The notes below the pieces were generated by a model that was not told the origin of the DNA, did no database searches, and was given only the letters and a program-made list of their open reading frames with translations. 64,000 bases of DNA from NCBI GenBank assembly GCA_022113835.1, contig JAILWY010000001.1, forward strand, positions 10,044,001 to 10,108,000. Reading direction: 5' to 3'. The position numbers and the translations under genes are program-made. Shown in pieces: positions 36,060-46,765 of the stretch (position 1 is the stretch's first letter; each line of letters starts with the position of its first letter). This DNA comes from Atopsyche davidsoni. Taxonomy: Eukaryota > Arthropoda > Insecta > Trichoptera > Hydrobiosidae.

Positions 36060-37500
36060 ACTCTACTAACTGTAAAGCAACGCTAAATTATGACTTATAT
36101 TGTCAGTTTTTGTTACGATTCTGATGTCAGTATGAGTTGATATGGTATGGTTGTTTGCAATCTCAACAAAATTAAAAAAAAAAAAAAATTGGTGATAGGT
36201 TAAAATGATAGATAAATTCATGGTAGGTTTTTTCTCACGAGACAATCAGAAATCTATTCGTAATTTCAATGTCACTTTCTCTTCATTTTAATATTTTAAA
36301 TAATTTCTTATTAATAGGAATGATTAATTAGGCAATATGTCGTTTTAGTGTGATTCAGTCACTTTGTGTATCTAGATAAAAGTAGAGTACAACAGATTTA
36401 ACTCGTTTGGTTACGATTATTAAATAAATGAATTTTCATAATTTATAATATTCTTGATCTTTTAGCGTGTATTTCAATACTATCCATACTTTTGTTTGTT
36501 TGGTTATTTGATCTAGACATGATTGGTCAATTAATATAGAATCGCGGAAATGCAATGTACCGGCGATACAATGTAAAATACTAAAGAACACAAGAGACAT
36601 GCGATTTAAGATTCCAAATTTCCACTAAAATTGTCAAAAAAATTCATAACAGAATCATATCTGAATATCAATAAAAAAGACTGGAAAATATCTTAGCACT
36701 TCGGATGCATCGATATCCATTCGAGGATTCCAACATAGCAGTATTATAATTGATTTAATTAATTTTAATTCAGGCGGAATACATATTTGCACCAAATAAC
36801 CATGTTTGTTGAAAAATCTTTTATTGTCCATTTGTTCTCATATGAAATCAATGCCCAGAGCATCTAAAAACTCAATATTTTAACATATAACTTACAAAAT
36901 GTACAATAGCACTGATTTAATTTAAATTTAAACCGGATCCATAGCTACTTGGTAATAATTTCCCCTTGCATATTCTGGATATATATTGAACAAGCAATGT
37001 TACCATTTTGACAAATGAGACATTCCAAAATGACGGAATAATCTGAGTATTTATTATTCACATAGATTGTTTCCGGAGCAGCGCCGTTACTTGTCCGTTA
37101 CAGTGTCGTTTACACTCAAATGCGATTAAGAAACCCTTCTTTATGACAACCGCATTTTCTAATACGACATCATAATTGTTTTTCCAAGTCAGACTTGATG
37201 TCCTTGTCAAAAAATAATATACTATTTTATTTTAAACGGGATTCGTTTCCAAACCCATGCCTTGAAAACGCTTTGGAACCTTTTAACACATTTCTTATGT
37301 ATTAAAATATTTAACTCGAAAATGGTAATATTTTTTTTATTATTCACCATACGTATTTTGTGGATCTTACATTTTTATTTTAAAATGTATAATTTAAAAT
37401 ATAACGTTATTATCAAATTAATAAAAGTTAGAAGCAGCGAGTTTCTAAAGCCTTCACCCGCCATCACCAGTCTCCCTAGTTTTTTTGCATTACTCTATTA
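36060..37500. other. AT-rich non-coding stretch
   Basis: AT-rich. An A-run lies at about 36174-36188. No gene was recognised. Confidence 0.6.
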
Positions 37501-38012
37501 TTCTAGACCAGTGGTTCCCAAAGTGGTCCCAACGGACCCCAAGGGTTCCTTGGAATCATTCAGGGGGTCCTTAGAAAATTAAAATTGATTTGGGGTCCCT
37601 GAACAACGTCAGGGGGTCCGCGCAAGGTTTAATATAAAATTAAAAAAATTGTGACACTTTGTCACAATTTGTTGACAATTGTGACTATTAATTAATATGG
37701 AAGTTAAAATAAATAACTCATAACATCCCACCAGGTTCATCCAAGTTATTATTTTTTTTTAAATATTTTAATACAAAAGTTATAATTTCAATAAATACTT
37801 CTTCAACAAAAGGTTTTATTTATATTTTATTTTTACGTCACCATTTACCTATTCTATTTAAAGTTTTGACTATGAAAGTGGGTCCGTGGGCAAGTTTTGA
37901 CTATGAAAGTGGGTCCGTGGCCAAGTTTTGACTATGAAAGGGGGTCCATGGCCAAGTTTTGACTATGAAATGGGGTCCGTGGGCCAAGAGTTTGGGAGCC
38001 ATTGTTCTAGAC
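37501..38012. mobile_element. hAT-type MITE with perfect 8-bp target duplication
   Basis: The element 37509-38004 (496 bp) has terminal inverted repeats: CAGTGGTTCCCAAA at the left, and the complement of CAATGGCTCCCAAA at the right (12 of 14 match). TTCTAGAC is repeated exactly on both sides (37501-37508, 38005-38012). An 8-bp duplication and a CAGTGGTTCCCAAA-like terminus are diagnostic of hAT elements. It encodes no transposase. Inside lie a short inverted repeat around TTGTGAC / GTCACAA near 37650-37685 and a 31-bp tandem array. An intact duplication suggests fairly recent insertion. Confidence 0.9.
37861..37985. repeat. Four tandem copies of a 31-bp unit inside the hAT MITE
   Basis: Units start at 37861, 37892, 37923 and 37954 with AAGTTTTGACTATGAAA, followed by a GGGTCC core and GTGG. 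They differ at only a few positions. They sit immediately inside the right terminus and carry the subterminal GGGTCC motif that also recurs at the left end, so the array may have amplified transposase-binding sites. Confidence 0.9.
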
Positions 38013-38347
38013 AATAAAATCCTTTATATCCTAAAAATACTTGTAAAATTTCAACTATGATAAAACATCAAAATATAGAAATGTGCGCCTTAAATAATAA
38101 AACACGAATTATTGTATCCGATCCCAAATAAAAATGCTTTTGTAAACGACAAAATGAAAATAGACCGGACACAATAATTTATTACCTTCATTCAACGTAA
38201 ATTATCATTTTTTTATTACATCTAAAATTTAGACTATAAAAAAAATCCGTAAACGTGTATTTAGTTGAATTAGAAAAACATTATGTATAAAATTACAAGC
38301 GATTAGCTCTTGTTTATTATCCAATGCTTGGACTATAAACGATATTT

Positions 38348-38704
38348 CTAGCGGACGCATTGCGTCACCATCCGGTAGGCTTCTCGGTGCCGGCTCCTGT
38401 GAGGCTCCAGGAGACGGTCGCCTATCCAGGCGCGTGATCCGGCTGGTCTCCACGTCTGCACCGTCAGGTCTGTGGTCTGCTCTCCTCCACAGTGCCGGAG
38501 CATCTCACCTGCTCCGCCTTCCTCCGCAAGGAATGCGTTTTCGGAACCTCGTGTGGGAGGGCAGCTCAGATCATGCATCATCAAAACAGGCCCTAATTTT
38601 GTACCGTTAATCTTACAGGTTATGCTATTTTCTGGTGCGGTATTATTTAATAAATCTTCGTCAGTAAATAAATGCTTTGACGCAGAACCAATAGGTACGA
38701 GCAC
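38348..38704 (-). CDS. Candidate minus-strand ORF (about 118 codons)
   Basis: The minus frame is open to TAG at 38348. The peptide is unusually protein-like: acidic and Asn-rich at first (HLFTDEDLLNNTAPENS), then a Gly/Glu-rich part (FLAEEGGAGEM) and a basic C-terminal end (HRSRHREAYRM). It has no ATG at its 5' end; the first is MMHDL about 40 codons in. A good donor, GCAG|GTGAGA, occurs inside the frame at about 38505, so an exon could end there. A 99-codon plus frame overlaps it. The GC-rich part is 38345-38600. Confidence 0.28.
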   Translation of the reverse strand: MLVPIGSASKHLFTDEDLLNNTAPENSITCKINGTKLGPVLMMHDLSCPPTRGSENAFLAEEGGAGEMLRHCGGEQTTDLTVQTWRPAGSRAWIGDRLLEPHRSRHREAYRMVTQCVR

Positions 38705-38719
38705 GTGTACATACTGTTT

Positions 38720-39770
38720 TTTTTATAGATCTTTGGGTAGATGGTATGAATACACAGAAAAACTTCTTTAAATGGAAAGGAAAATGTTATAATTAAAAAT
38801 ATCACAGTATAATACGAATTACATTGATAAAAATAATACGAAATAAATTACACGTGCCTATTGTTAAAATATAACAACTATTAAGCCTCTTCATTTCAGA
38901 CTTGTGCTATTTTCGATTTTTCGACTCATTCATTGTTGACGTCTCAATAGGCAGCTAAAATTAAACATCACGTCAATATAAAAATTATTACATGTTTTAT
39001 ATGTAATTTATCATGAAAAAAGCTTGTAAATATCATAACTTCTTTTTTGAAATTCATCGTAAAAAATAGTTACAATAAACACTTCAATCATCTGCGAGTT
39101 TAATCTTCTTCTCCTCAGAAGAGTTCGGTGGCCATCTCACTGTGGATAAGTAATAGTAATAAGTAATTTGAAGAATGTACAGCAGTGTCAGAAGCGGCTG
39201 CACTAAATTATCGCTCTACAGTTAGCTCGAGTGTCCCTAATTCTTAGCCTGGAGACATAAGAACATTACTTTTAACACCAACGACTACAATATTTCTGTA
39301 TAACAGTCAATTTATAAATACGATACGACGTTCAAAGATACTTCATTGAATATTCTGTGCTTTTTTTAACTGCTGACTACCTGCAAAGTGCATCCATACC
39401 AAAGAATTCATATGCTGCTTTAATGCTCATTTTAATGTTTTTTCTTTTCCCCTAACCGCCGTAAAACCACCAGGCGATAGAATAATGCGATTTGGTCCAA
39501 ACTCATTAACTTTATAAATGAATATAAAATTATACTAAAAAGAGGTAGTTAAATTTTATGCGTCAGTTTAAAAGATGAGACAGGATATTTTAAAAATGAC
39601 AATGTAATAATTTTAAGGAATATCACCGAGATAAATTCGTTAATAAATCTCAATTTATCCTTTGCGAGTTCCTCTCGGTCGTAAATCAATATCGCATTAA
39701 GTACTTAAAGCGAAAAGCATAATATTTACAACGTACTCGTACAAATATGAAAGAAGATGTAAAAGCATTA
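38720..39770. other. AT-rich non-coding stretch
   Basis: AT-rich, with no recognised gene or repeat. Confidence 0.6.
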
Positions 39771-39883
39771 TCAGGTGGTGTCTGTGAGTAACTTCACAAA
39801 AACACATTGCACGCCTCACCCTTCAAATATTTATGCGACACTATTTTCTTCCCGACGCCGAAGATCGCGATTTATAAACGCAG

Positions 39884-40087
39884 TTACACAAATACTGGAG
39901 ATAAAATATATTTATGCTTTTTGCAGCAGCGGGCAAGGCGCCGGCTTGACTCCGGTAAGTGCTTCTCGGTGTCGAGTTTTGATGATTCTGTGGTAAAGTC
40001 GGAATAAAATATTTCCCCCGACGTTTTTACTGCTTGAGCACGTCTGACGATGTCAATATTATTAGGAAATAAAGTAGCGTTCGCCAT
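39884..40087 (-). CDS. Candidate small ORF (67 aa) with strong start context
   Basis: The minus-strand ATG at 40087 has A at -3 and G at +4. The frame runs to a stop at 39884-39886 and gives a mixed, charged peptide (starts MANATLFPNNIDIVRRAQAV; C-terminal RRLARCCKKHKY). The frame is also open about 32 codons further upstream. The start codon lies within an inverted repeat carrying GCCAT sites, so the sequence may be regulatory instead. Plus-strand frames overlap it. Confidence 0.28.
   Translation of the reverse strand: MANATLFPNNIDIVRRAQAVKTSGEIFYSDFTTESSKLDTEKHLPESSRRLARCCKKHKYILSPVFV
39927..39954 (+). ncRNA. Candidate 28-nt micro-exon
   Basis: ATGCTTTTTGCAG|CAG (tandem NAGNAG acceptors) and CCG|GTAAGT, a consensus donor, are only 28 nt apart in a GC-rich block. 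On signals alone this is among the best splice pairs here. Coding capacity cannot be judged at this length. Confidence 0.25.
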
Positions 40088-40102
40088 ATTGAAGTATGGC
40101 GA
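40081..40102. promoter_or_regulatory. Inverted GCCAT (Pho/YY1-like) pair
   Basis: TCGCCATA and TATGGCGA form a perfect 8-bp inverted repeat around six bases. GCCAT is the core of Pho/YY1 sites, which occur in Polycomb response elements. The pairing is seen; binding is inferred. Confidence 0.4.
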
Positions 40103-40913
40103 TATTTTGAACAATGATTTCAGTGAGGTATTTTTAAAGCGTTGAGTGTAGATATGCGGATTGAAATTAGCCGAATGAAACAATAATAGGCGTAAATATT
40201 TTTATACGCTTTTGATTATTAATCATTTTTGTTTTTGAGTTTTGTTGGTTTCTAAGTATTATTGTTTTAAAATAATTTAAAAAATCACAATAGTAATTAT
40301 CAACAACACCATTAAACGCCTTCAGTACTATATTAAAGTTTTCAGTTAACCATCATAAATTCATGGCAAAACCTTTATTACAGATTGAAAAAATAGTATA
40401 CATCTAAAAATATTTAACCTGATTTTTTTAAAAATATGTTTAACTGTTTGTGTGAGTGTGCGTTTTTTAAAAATTAAATATTGTTAAAAAAGTTTTATGA
40501 CATTGAAATAAAATACCGAAATACATAAAAAGAGTTAACATTATAAAAATACAAAAAAATTATGTTTTAACATTGGTCGTGTTAAAATTTTTAATGAATT
40601 ATTTTAATAGATATAAAATGAAAATGCTCCCATAAGCTTCTCTTTCTGAGCAACGTTGTTTTTTGGCATGCGACTCTCTAATAATGTATCCAAGCCTACT
40701 TGTTGCGATATACTAGTGTGTATGAAGTGGTTATCGTATTACACGTAGTTAATCATAACCCCATATTACTATAATAAAATTTTATGAGCGTATTTTAATT
40801 AAATTATAATTTAGCCCTCACGATGGATTTACTCAATAGATTAGACAGATCGAGTTTCGAAAGTAGGTAAGCGGGCCCCTATTGATAACATCATAATGAA
40901 ATCGTGTACATAC

Positions 40914-41017
<104 letters not shown>

Positions 41018-41606
41018 TCGTTTTTTTCTAATTTAGGTTTTCAAATCCGTGTTTTTGATTACTTAAAAGCGAAATCTCTTAAAAAAATTTCCATAAATAT
41101 TAACTAGTCGAACAAATAGCAGTTACGTCAAAAACTGCATAAATAATAATAAAAACACTTTTGTGGATTCCATTTTTTTTCTTTAGCAATTACAACAATA
41201 ATATAAAAATTAATGAACCATATGGCAAGTCTAAGAATGCGGATAGATTGCATATCAAAGTCAGTGGAGTTTATGGGTGGTTAAAATCACTAACGCACAC
41301 TAATGCTAATTATCCTAATACCCTAAACTGCATCTCGATACAACCGCATTCTCAGGTGCGTCATATTCATCGTTTAGCTATAATACGAGTTAATGGATTT
41401 ATCTTATTATGTATCTTATTATGTATGATTCGACGTTTTAACTATAGAAAAGGCATTCTTTAAAAATGACTCCAGAATTGCGAATCAAAAATCAAAACTG
41501 ATCGTATCTTAGCACCCGAAAAAAATACGATTAAAAACAACACCCGAAAACTATGATCGATACAATTTAACATTGGTCATGGAATCTACAGTTTCTTTGT
41601 TCCAGG

Positions 41607-41821
41607 TATATAAAGTGGCGTAAATGAAAGTGAATAGCTCTATCTACACGTCCACGTAACCTCGATACTGTTCAATGCAATTCGATTCACATAGAAACCT
41701 CTCGAAGGCAATTATGACCGCAAAATCGCGAACCAAAATAATCAGAACACGATCTCAATCAGAATATAGATCTCAGAGATATATGAGAGAGATAGTCGAG
41801 ATTACTCACGCACCGGTATAG
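41607..41821 (+). CDS. TATA box followed by a 48-aa basic small ORF
   Basis: TATATAAAG at 41607-41615 is a good TATA box. An ATG 68 bp later (41675) opens 48 codons to TAG at 41819-41821. The peptide is Arg/Ser/Lys-rich (KSRTKIIRTRSQSEYRSQRY) and ends EIVEITHAPV. The spacing would place a start site near 41637 and give a short leader. TATA-like strings are common in AT-rich DNA, so support is modest. No family was recognised. Confidence 0.28.
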
Positions 41822-41829
41822 AATAATTT

Positions 41830-43110
41830 GATAGCCATTCGATGAAGCTACGGCTAAGATTCAGATATCAAGATACCTTGGCGATTTGTGCAAATGTTTT
41901 TGTTTTTAAATATTTTACGAAGAAAGGCAATTACATAACCAATAATAAAGTAAACTGCCAAAATACAACAATGCGAAACTGAAGGCGTTTGAAATGTGGC
42001 TTCATAGGAAAATCCTAAAAATACCATGGGTTGGCTTCGTCACAGAATGAGCAATAAATGAGAACTCCTGATATATTATTTAATCAAGACAATCTCATAC
42101 ATAAAAAAGGTCATACAATTTTGTAATTATAAAAATTATCATAAATTAGCACAGTGCTGTGTTTTGTTATAGATATAGGTTTTGGAAGAAGATTCCTAAT
42201 AAGTATTATATGTTATTTTTGTACAATCTAAAAAAAACAACTTTTTTAGATAACATTCAAAAATATAACCGGGTCTTCGATAATTTATTTTATCTTAAAT
42301 TCTATTTAATTAATAATTATGTTACTCAGTTAGTTACTTTCAGTTAATTCAACGCTTACGAAATAACATTATTTGGATGAGAATAATTTCCAAGTCTCTG
42401 CGGCTGGGAGAGAATGGACCAGCAAATAGGTGCTAAACGTCTTTTTGAACTTCCAACTCCACCAACACTGGGATTAGTTCCACATTTTAGAAATAACCAT
42501 CCAAATGCACTGTGAAAAGGCCATTCCACCAAAAGACGCAGTTTGCTCAGTTTATTTTACAGCATGCCCAAGTTAGATCCTTTCTTTTATCTCTCATAAG
42601 CATTCTTCTTCCTTTCTCCCGCTTTCACGAAATATTGCAGATAAAATTAAATTTTACTGCCAAACTGCACAGTTTAATGTTTCTCACATCCTAGTTTAGG
42701 TCACGTTTACAAAACTTATGTAACAACAATCCTAAACGTAATTTAAAAATTAAAAATATAATTTATTTCCTTTGATTATGAGTAATTTTGTATCTATATA
42801 AAAAGTAAAAGAATAAATTTATAAAAAAGGGTGATTTATTTTTAACACCGTTCTTTTAAATTATTTCTCATTAATAATAATAATAATACGAGAAGTTATG
42901 TACATTTGATCAACAATCAGCATTTCTTACCATAAATCCAATACGGCAGGATACGTAGCAGAAAATCGAGTATACCACTTAATATACTCCGAGCACGTGT
43001 CACTTAGACGACTATTGCACGCGTATATCAAGCCGTTGATTTAATAAGACACGTGTCACAGTGATATTGATGTTAAATCGATATCGCAGATATAATTAAT
43101 TTAATATTTA
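41830..43110. other. AT-rich non-coding stretch with one mixed block
   Basis: At 42390-42520 a plus frame with an ATG at about 42410 reads MDQQIGAKRLFELPTPPTLG and stops at TGA near 42511. It is Pro-rich and protein-like but short. Two copies of CACGTGTCAC lie at 42994 and 43050. The rest is AT-rich. Confidence 0.45.
42994..43059. promoter_or_regulatory. Repeated CACGTGTCAC E-boxes
   Basis: The 10-mer CACGTGTCAC occurs at 42994-43003 and again at 43050-43059. The second is part of the palindrome GACACGTGTC. A pair of identical extended E-boxes 56 bp apart suggests a bHLH or bHLH-PAS target. Confidence 0.45.
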
Positions 43111-43114
43111 GAAA

Positions 43115-43212
43115 AAAACCCGGAGACCATTACACAATTTACCCTTAGAAAACCATGAACAGAATTGGATGATTACCACACTTCTCTGAGAAGAAGCTCC
43201 TGAAAAAAAAAA
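43115..43212 (+). mobile_element. Retroelement-like 3' end, copy 2
   Basis: Homologous to 18306-18427, with a gap of about 25 bases. It shares CCCGG-GACC, CCCTTAGAAAACCA and GAGAAGAAGCTC-type strings and ends in a 10-base A-tract. The 5' end is truncated, as is usual for LINE copies. It lies directly before the exon candidate at 43367. Confidence 0.5.
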
Positions 43213-43366
43213 TTGCTGGAATTTTAAAATTTATTTTCAGTTCGTATTTGTGCCAAAAAGAGAAGTTCGGTAGTGGTAGCCGGTCAAGGGTGATGGTGTT
43301 AGGCGAGGGAGGTTATTGACACGCGTCTGGCGATCAAGTATGGCTAATATCTGAGGCTTTGTGTAG

Positions 43367-43594
43367 GTGCGACTTATCGCGTGGGTGCGAAGCCGTGTGT
43401 CGAGGAATAACGCAAGAGACTTGTCCGATGAACTTGCGCGGGTAAAGGCCTCGCTCGGAGCCATCCCAATAGAATTGAAAATAAAAATAATACAACAACG
43501 AAAACACGCAATTATTGATTCGATACTAAAAAGCATCAATAAGCCCTGTCAGATTTATATTTGTGTATTCAGCCTTATTACTATACAACATTAG
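43367..43594 (+). CDS. Candidate terminal exon with amphipathic helix
   Basis: The AG at 43366 (GGCTTTGTGTAG) opens a phase-0 frame of 75 codons to TAG. The first part is Arg-rich (RLIAWVRSRVSRNNARD). Then SDELARVKASLGAIP and ELKIKIIQQRKHAIIDSIL read like amphipathic helices. The last 15 residues are hydrophobic and less convincing. The pyrimidine tract is short. A minus frame of 100 codons overlaps. No family was recognised. Confidence 0.32.
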   Translation: MRLIAWVRSRVSRNNARDLSDELARVKASLGAIPIELKIKIIQQRKHAIIDSILKSINKPCQIYICVFSLITIQH

Positions 43595-43724
43595 CTACGA
43601 ATGTGTACTGTAGATAAATTTTTTTTTACTATAATTTGACAAAATTTCAAATAGGTAATTTATATATCTAGTTTGTTATAAACAAAAAACAAACAAGGCA
43701 AAAAGATATTTGATTTGCTATGCC

Positions 43725-43928
43725 ATGAAAAAACTGTTGCTGTACATTGGTTTTCACAATCATGAACGATATCCATTTCAAATGCGATATTGTTTAACAA
43801 GAATATCACGGATTAGTGCAACACCTCGGTCAGATAATACTCACATAAGAGACAATCAGGAACAAGCAGACATTCTACGCAAAACATTTGATCTTCTACC
43901 CTTCCAGCGAAGTTTCCCGAAAAAATAA
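43725..43928 (+). CDS. Candidate ORF (67 aa), possible retroelement remnant
   Basis: ATG at 43725 and TAA at 43926-43928, directly followed by AAATA. The peptide MKKLLLYIGFHNHERYPFQ leads to RISATPRSDNTHIRDNQEQ and ADILRKTFDLLPF. The latter loosely resembles the linker before the reverse transcriptase domain in some LINEs (a D/E-Q-A-x-I-L-x-x-F pattern). That resemblance is weak and by eye. Confidence 0.25.
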   Translation: MKKLLLYIGFHNHERYPFQMRYCLTRISRISATPRSDNTHIRDNQEQADILRKTFDLLPFQRSFPKK

Positions 43929-43929
43929 A

Positions 43930-44555
43930 TACCTACAAAGACTAGAAAAAGAATAGAAAATAACTGAAATAGTCAACTTAGCTGGGAGATTACAAATATT
44001 TATGGTTGTGACTAAATTTTGTCTTTTAAGGGCTTTTACAAACTTAAAGGCGAAATTACACACAAACAAAAAATGTAAGTAATCTCGTAGCTAATTGGCT
44101 ATTCATATTTGTTGTTTAAATATTGAACACTATAAACTAAACCAGTCGGTCGTGGTTGTACATATTGCACACGTGCGTTTTTTTTCATTTAAAATCGTTA
44201 TTTGTATTGTTTGTTTTGCTTCGATACAATACAAAATACTCATATATAGCCTCAGCGTTAAGTATGTTGATACAATAAATATTTGATTTAAATAAATATT
44301 CTAGGGTAAGTATACAAAGCAGCATTGATTTTATTTTATTTAGTATGACTCCCAGTTAAATTCTATTTTACACAGTTTGTTACAAATAATCTAACATTGA
44401 CCCGTGGCTGAATACTTAGTTACGCATCATCAAACGCACTTTTTTGAAGCATTGCATTCGCAGCCCACCCTTGAAAATCAAATTGTGAAAATGCAAAAAC
44501 GTGATTATCCAAGCATAAGTAAATATTGTAAACAAAATATTAAAAGTCATGTTTC
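43930..44555. other. AT-rich non-coding stretch
   Basis: AT-rich, with no recognised gene or repeat. Confidence 0.6.
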
Positions 44556-44559
44556 TTCA

Positions 44560-45400
44560 TTTTTCTGACCGCCACGATCAAGGTTGGATTTCATTTTTAC
44601 GCTACATTTTCAATGTCCGAGACAATAGAATTTCTCTGTGCGAGAGCGTCGTTACCTGCTGTTTTTGCAGATCCGTCTGTGGGTCACTCGCCACCGTGTA
44701 TTTGTGCCGCACAATGTTGCCCACTCGTGTATGACTCACAACCCTGTGATCCGACAGTTGTTCTGCACTATAAAATTTTCGACCTCCTGCGGTGTGTATC
44801 TATCATACTACTATAAAACCGCTTATAGTAATCAATAAAATCTCTCTTGATGTATTTTATTACGACATTTGTTTCTAATACCATATTCAATAAATAAGCT
44901 ATAATGTGTGGTTGATACTACAAGAACGCTCAGTCGGCGTCGGCCGTAGACAAACACTGAACGGTTTCCGTACTAACCGAATGTCTTGCACTGATGAGCA
45001 GCGTGTATAACAGGCAGGTGTGTTTTACTGGATGATTGTAACGTCCATTTTCTCAGGCCATTGTTGGTAGCGTCAACATTACCATTCAGGAGTAACGAAG
45101 GCTAATAAAAACAGCGTATCTGATCGCATGGAATAGAGATATCCAAAGCAGTCAGCCGAAACACAAAGGTTTTATCGTTCATTATTACAAGCTGCAACAT
45201 ACATTGCCAGTAACATTTCATCTGGTGCATTACAACTACTCCAATTTCTTGTATATTTGTTACTATCTACAAAATGCACATAATGCATTAGGTTTCATCA
45301 ATAACATTTCTCGTTATAAAACCTCAAGTCTGGCGGACCCCACGAAAGGTGATGGAACCCGCAACAATATTTATCTCTTACGTTTCGGCTTATCATATTT
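44560..45400. promoter_or_regulatory. Chain of moderately GC-rich islands
   Basis: GC-enriched blocks at 44560-44770, 44930-45180 and around 45320-45390 are separated by short AT-rich spacers. Several overlapping short frames cross the first block, none with splice support. This style of clustered islands is expected of a multi-module regulatory region. Confidence 0.35.
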
Positions 45401-45477
45401 GTTATAAAAACAAAGTAAAATAAATCATGCAAGTATGTCGCGGATAACCCGTGTATATATAGTATGTTTTATCAATT

Positions 45478-45741
45478 ATGAATTGTAAAAAGTCGCGGAT
45501 TGAATGTTCTTCCGTGGGGTTTATCGCCACCCTCACGGCAGGCACGTCCGCGCGGATGGCCGCCAGTAACTCCGTATCTCCACTCGGTGTAACAAATCAA
45601 AATAAATTGTATTTGGCTTCACGCGGTCGCAAACTAGAGCCGCGGTTATCGCAAAAAACGTACAAGTTAATATACGAGAACAATAAAAACTGCCATTTGA
45701 AATCCGTTTTTTTTTATGACGCAATACAAAACGATACGTAA
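45478..45741 (+). CDS. Candidate intronless small ORF (87 aa)
   Basis: A true ATG start (MNCKKSRIECSSVGFIATLT) and TAA stop. The first half lies in GC-rich DNA and is Ser/Ala/Thr-rich; the second half is basic (ASRGRKLEPRLSQKTYKLIY). A TATATATAG at about 45454 is too close to the ATG to act as a normal TATA box with a leader. A 112-codon minus frame overlaps, so the island may simply be stop-poor. Confidence 0.25.
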   Translation: MNCKKSRIECSSVGFIATLTAGTSARMAASNSVSPLGVTNQNKLYLASRGRKLEPRLSQKTYKLIYENNKNCHLKSVFFYDAIQNDT

Positions 45742-46494
45742 TACTATATATAATACAGCTGTAATTTGTGTGCTCCGTGCTATCTCTCTGTAAATCAAGG
45801 AATCCTGCACACTTTGTAAAGGTCTTAAAACCCGTCTTATATATTTTTGTCCTCAGTTGGTGTGGTAACAAACCTATAAAAATACATTTACATTACGCTA
45901 AGGGGTCGCGTGGTACTATTTTTATTCGAAGGCTTGCAAGATGAATATTGGTCGTTAAGTAATTAAAAACAATAAGCCAGAATTTATCACATTGTATTCT
46001 GCCCTTGCAGATAGGATTAGAACCACCACTACCAGGTTATTGGATCTAGTGATATTGCAAATTTGACTGCAGCAACACATATAATGTTTCACAAATACCA
46101 TTTGTGTTGAAAACCGGTGTAATAAAACGAAATAACAAAATATCCTAAATACACATTTTTCAATATTCGTTTTGAATTTTTTGCATTTGTTACTCTTTGT
46201 TTAATTTTATATTTCGTCTTGTAAAACAAATAATCAAAACTAAATAAAAGGTGATTTCATGAAAAACCCTTTGTTGTAAATAAATACACACTTCATTTTT
46301 CATTTGTCCAGAATTACCACTAAATTATGAAATATAAACATATATTCTACGTTCGTACAGAGATCAGTGCAATCTCCTTCTTTTAAAAACTTCATCTATA
46401 AAATATAAACCCATATTTTAAAAGTCTCGATATGCATTTTTTTCATGCAGAATTTCGATTTATTACTCAATAAAAGCATGTGTTTACGGTTACA

Positions 46495-46630
46495 ATCGGA
46501 AAGGTCAAGGCAGTGGACGCCGACTTGTCATTCTTAATTTTGTATCGATGATTTATCCACCTGGAAATCCGATATTCGCGTGTATAAGCCGGGCGCAACA
46601 ATTACTCTCTTAAAAATATCACACGAATAA
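46495..46630. promoter_or_regulatory. Mixed-composition island
   Basis: GC-enriched from about 46497 to 46630, with no ORF or splice signal of note. The flanks (45760-46490, 46630-46760) are AT-rich and featureless. Confidence 0.3.
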
Positions 46631-46765
46631 GGCACGGGCTATAAATAAGAACACAATGATACCCGAAGTGAAGCACAAAAAACTCACAATAATTTAATAT
46701 GAGATTTTAATCAGTAAAATAAAAATACACGACTAAATGAATTAAATTTATAAAACATGCTGTAA

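Noticed and set aside
37262..37582. 106-codon plus frame
   Set aside because: Hydrophobic AT-rich text that runs into the left end of the hAT MITE, so its C-terminus is transposon sequence.
44060..44190. ATTGGCTATT resembling the MITE core
   Set aside because: Single occurrence in the wrong order, with no opposing arm.
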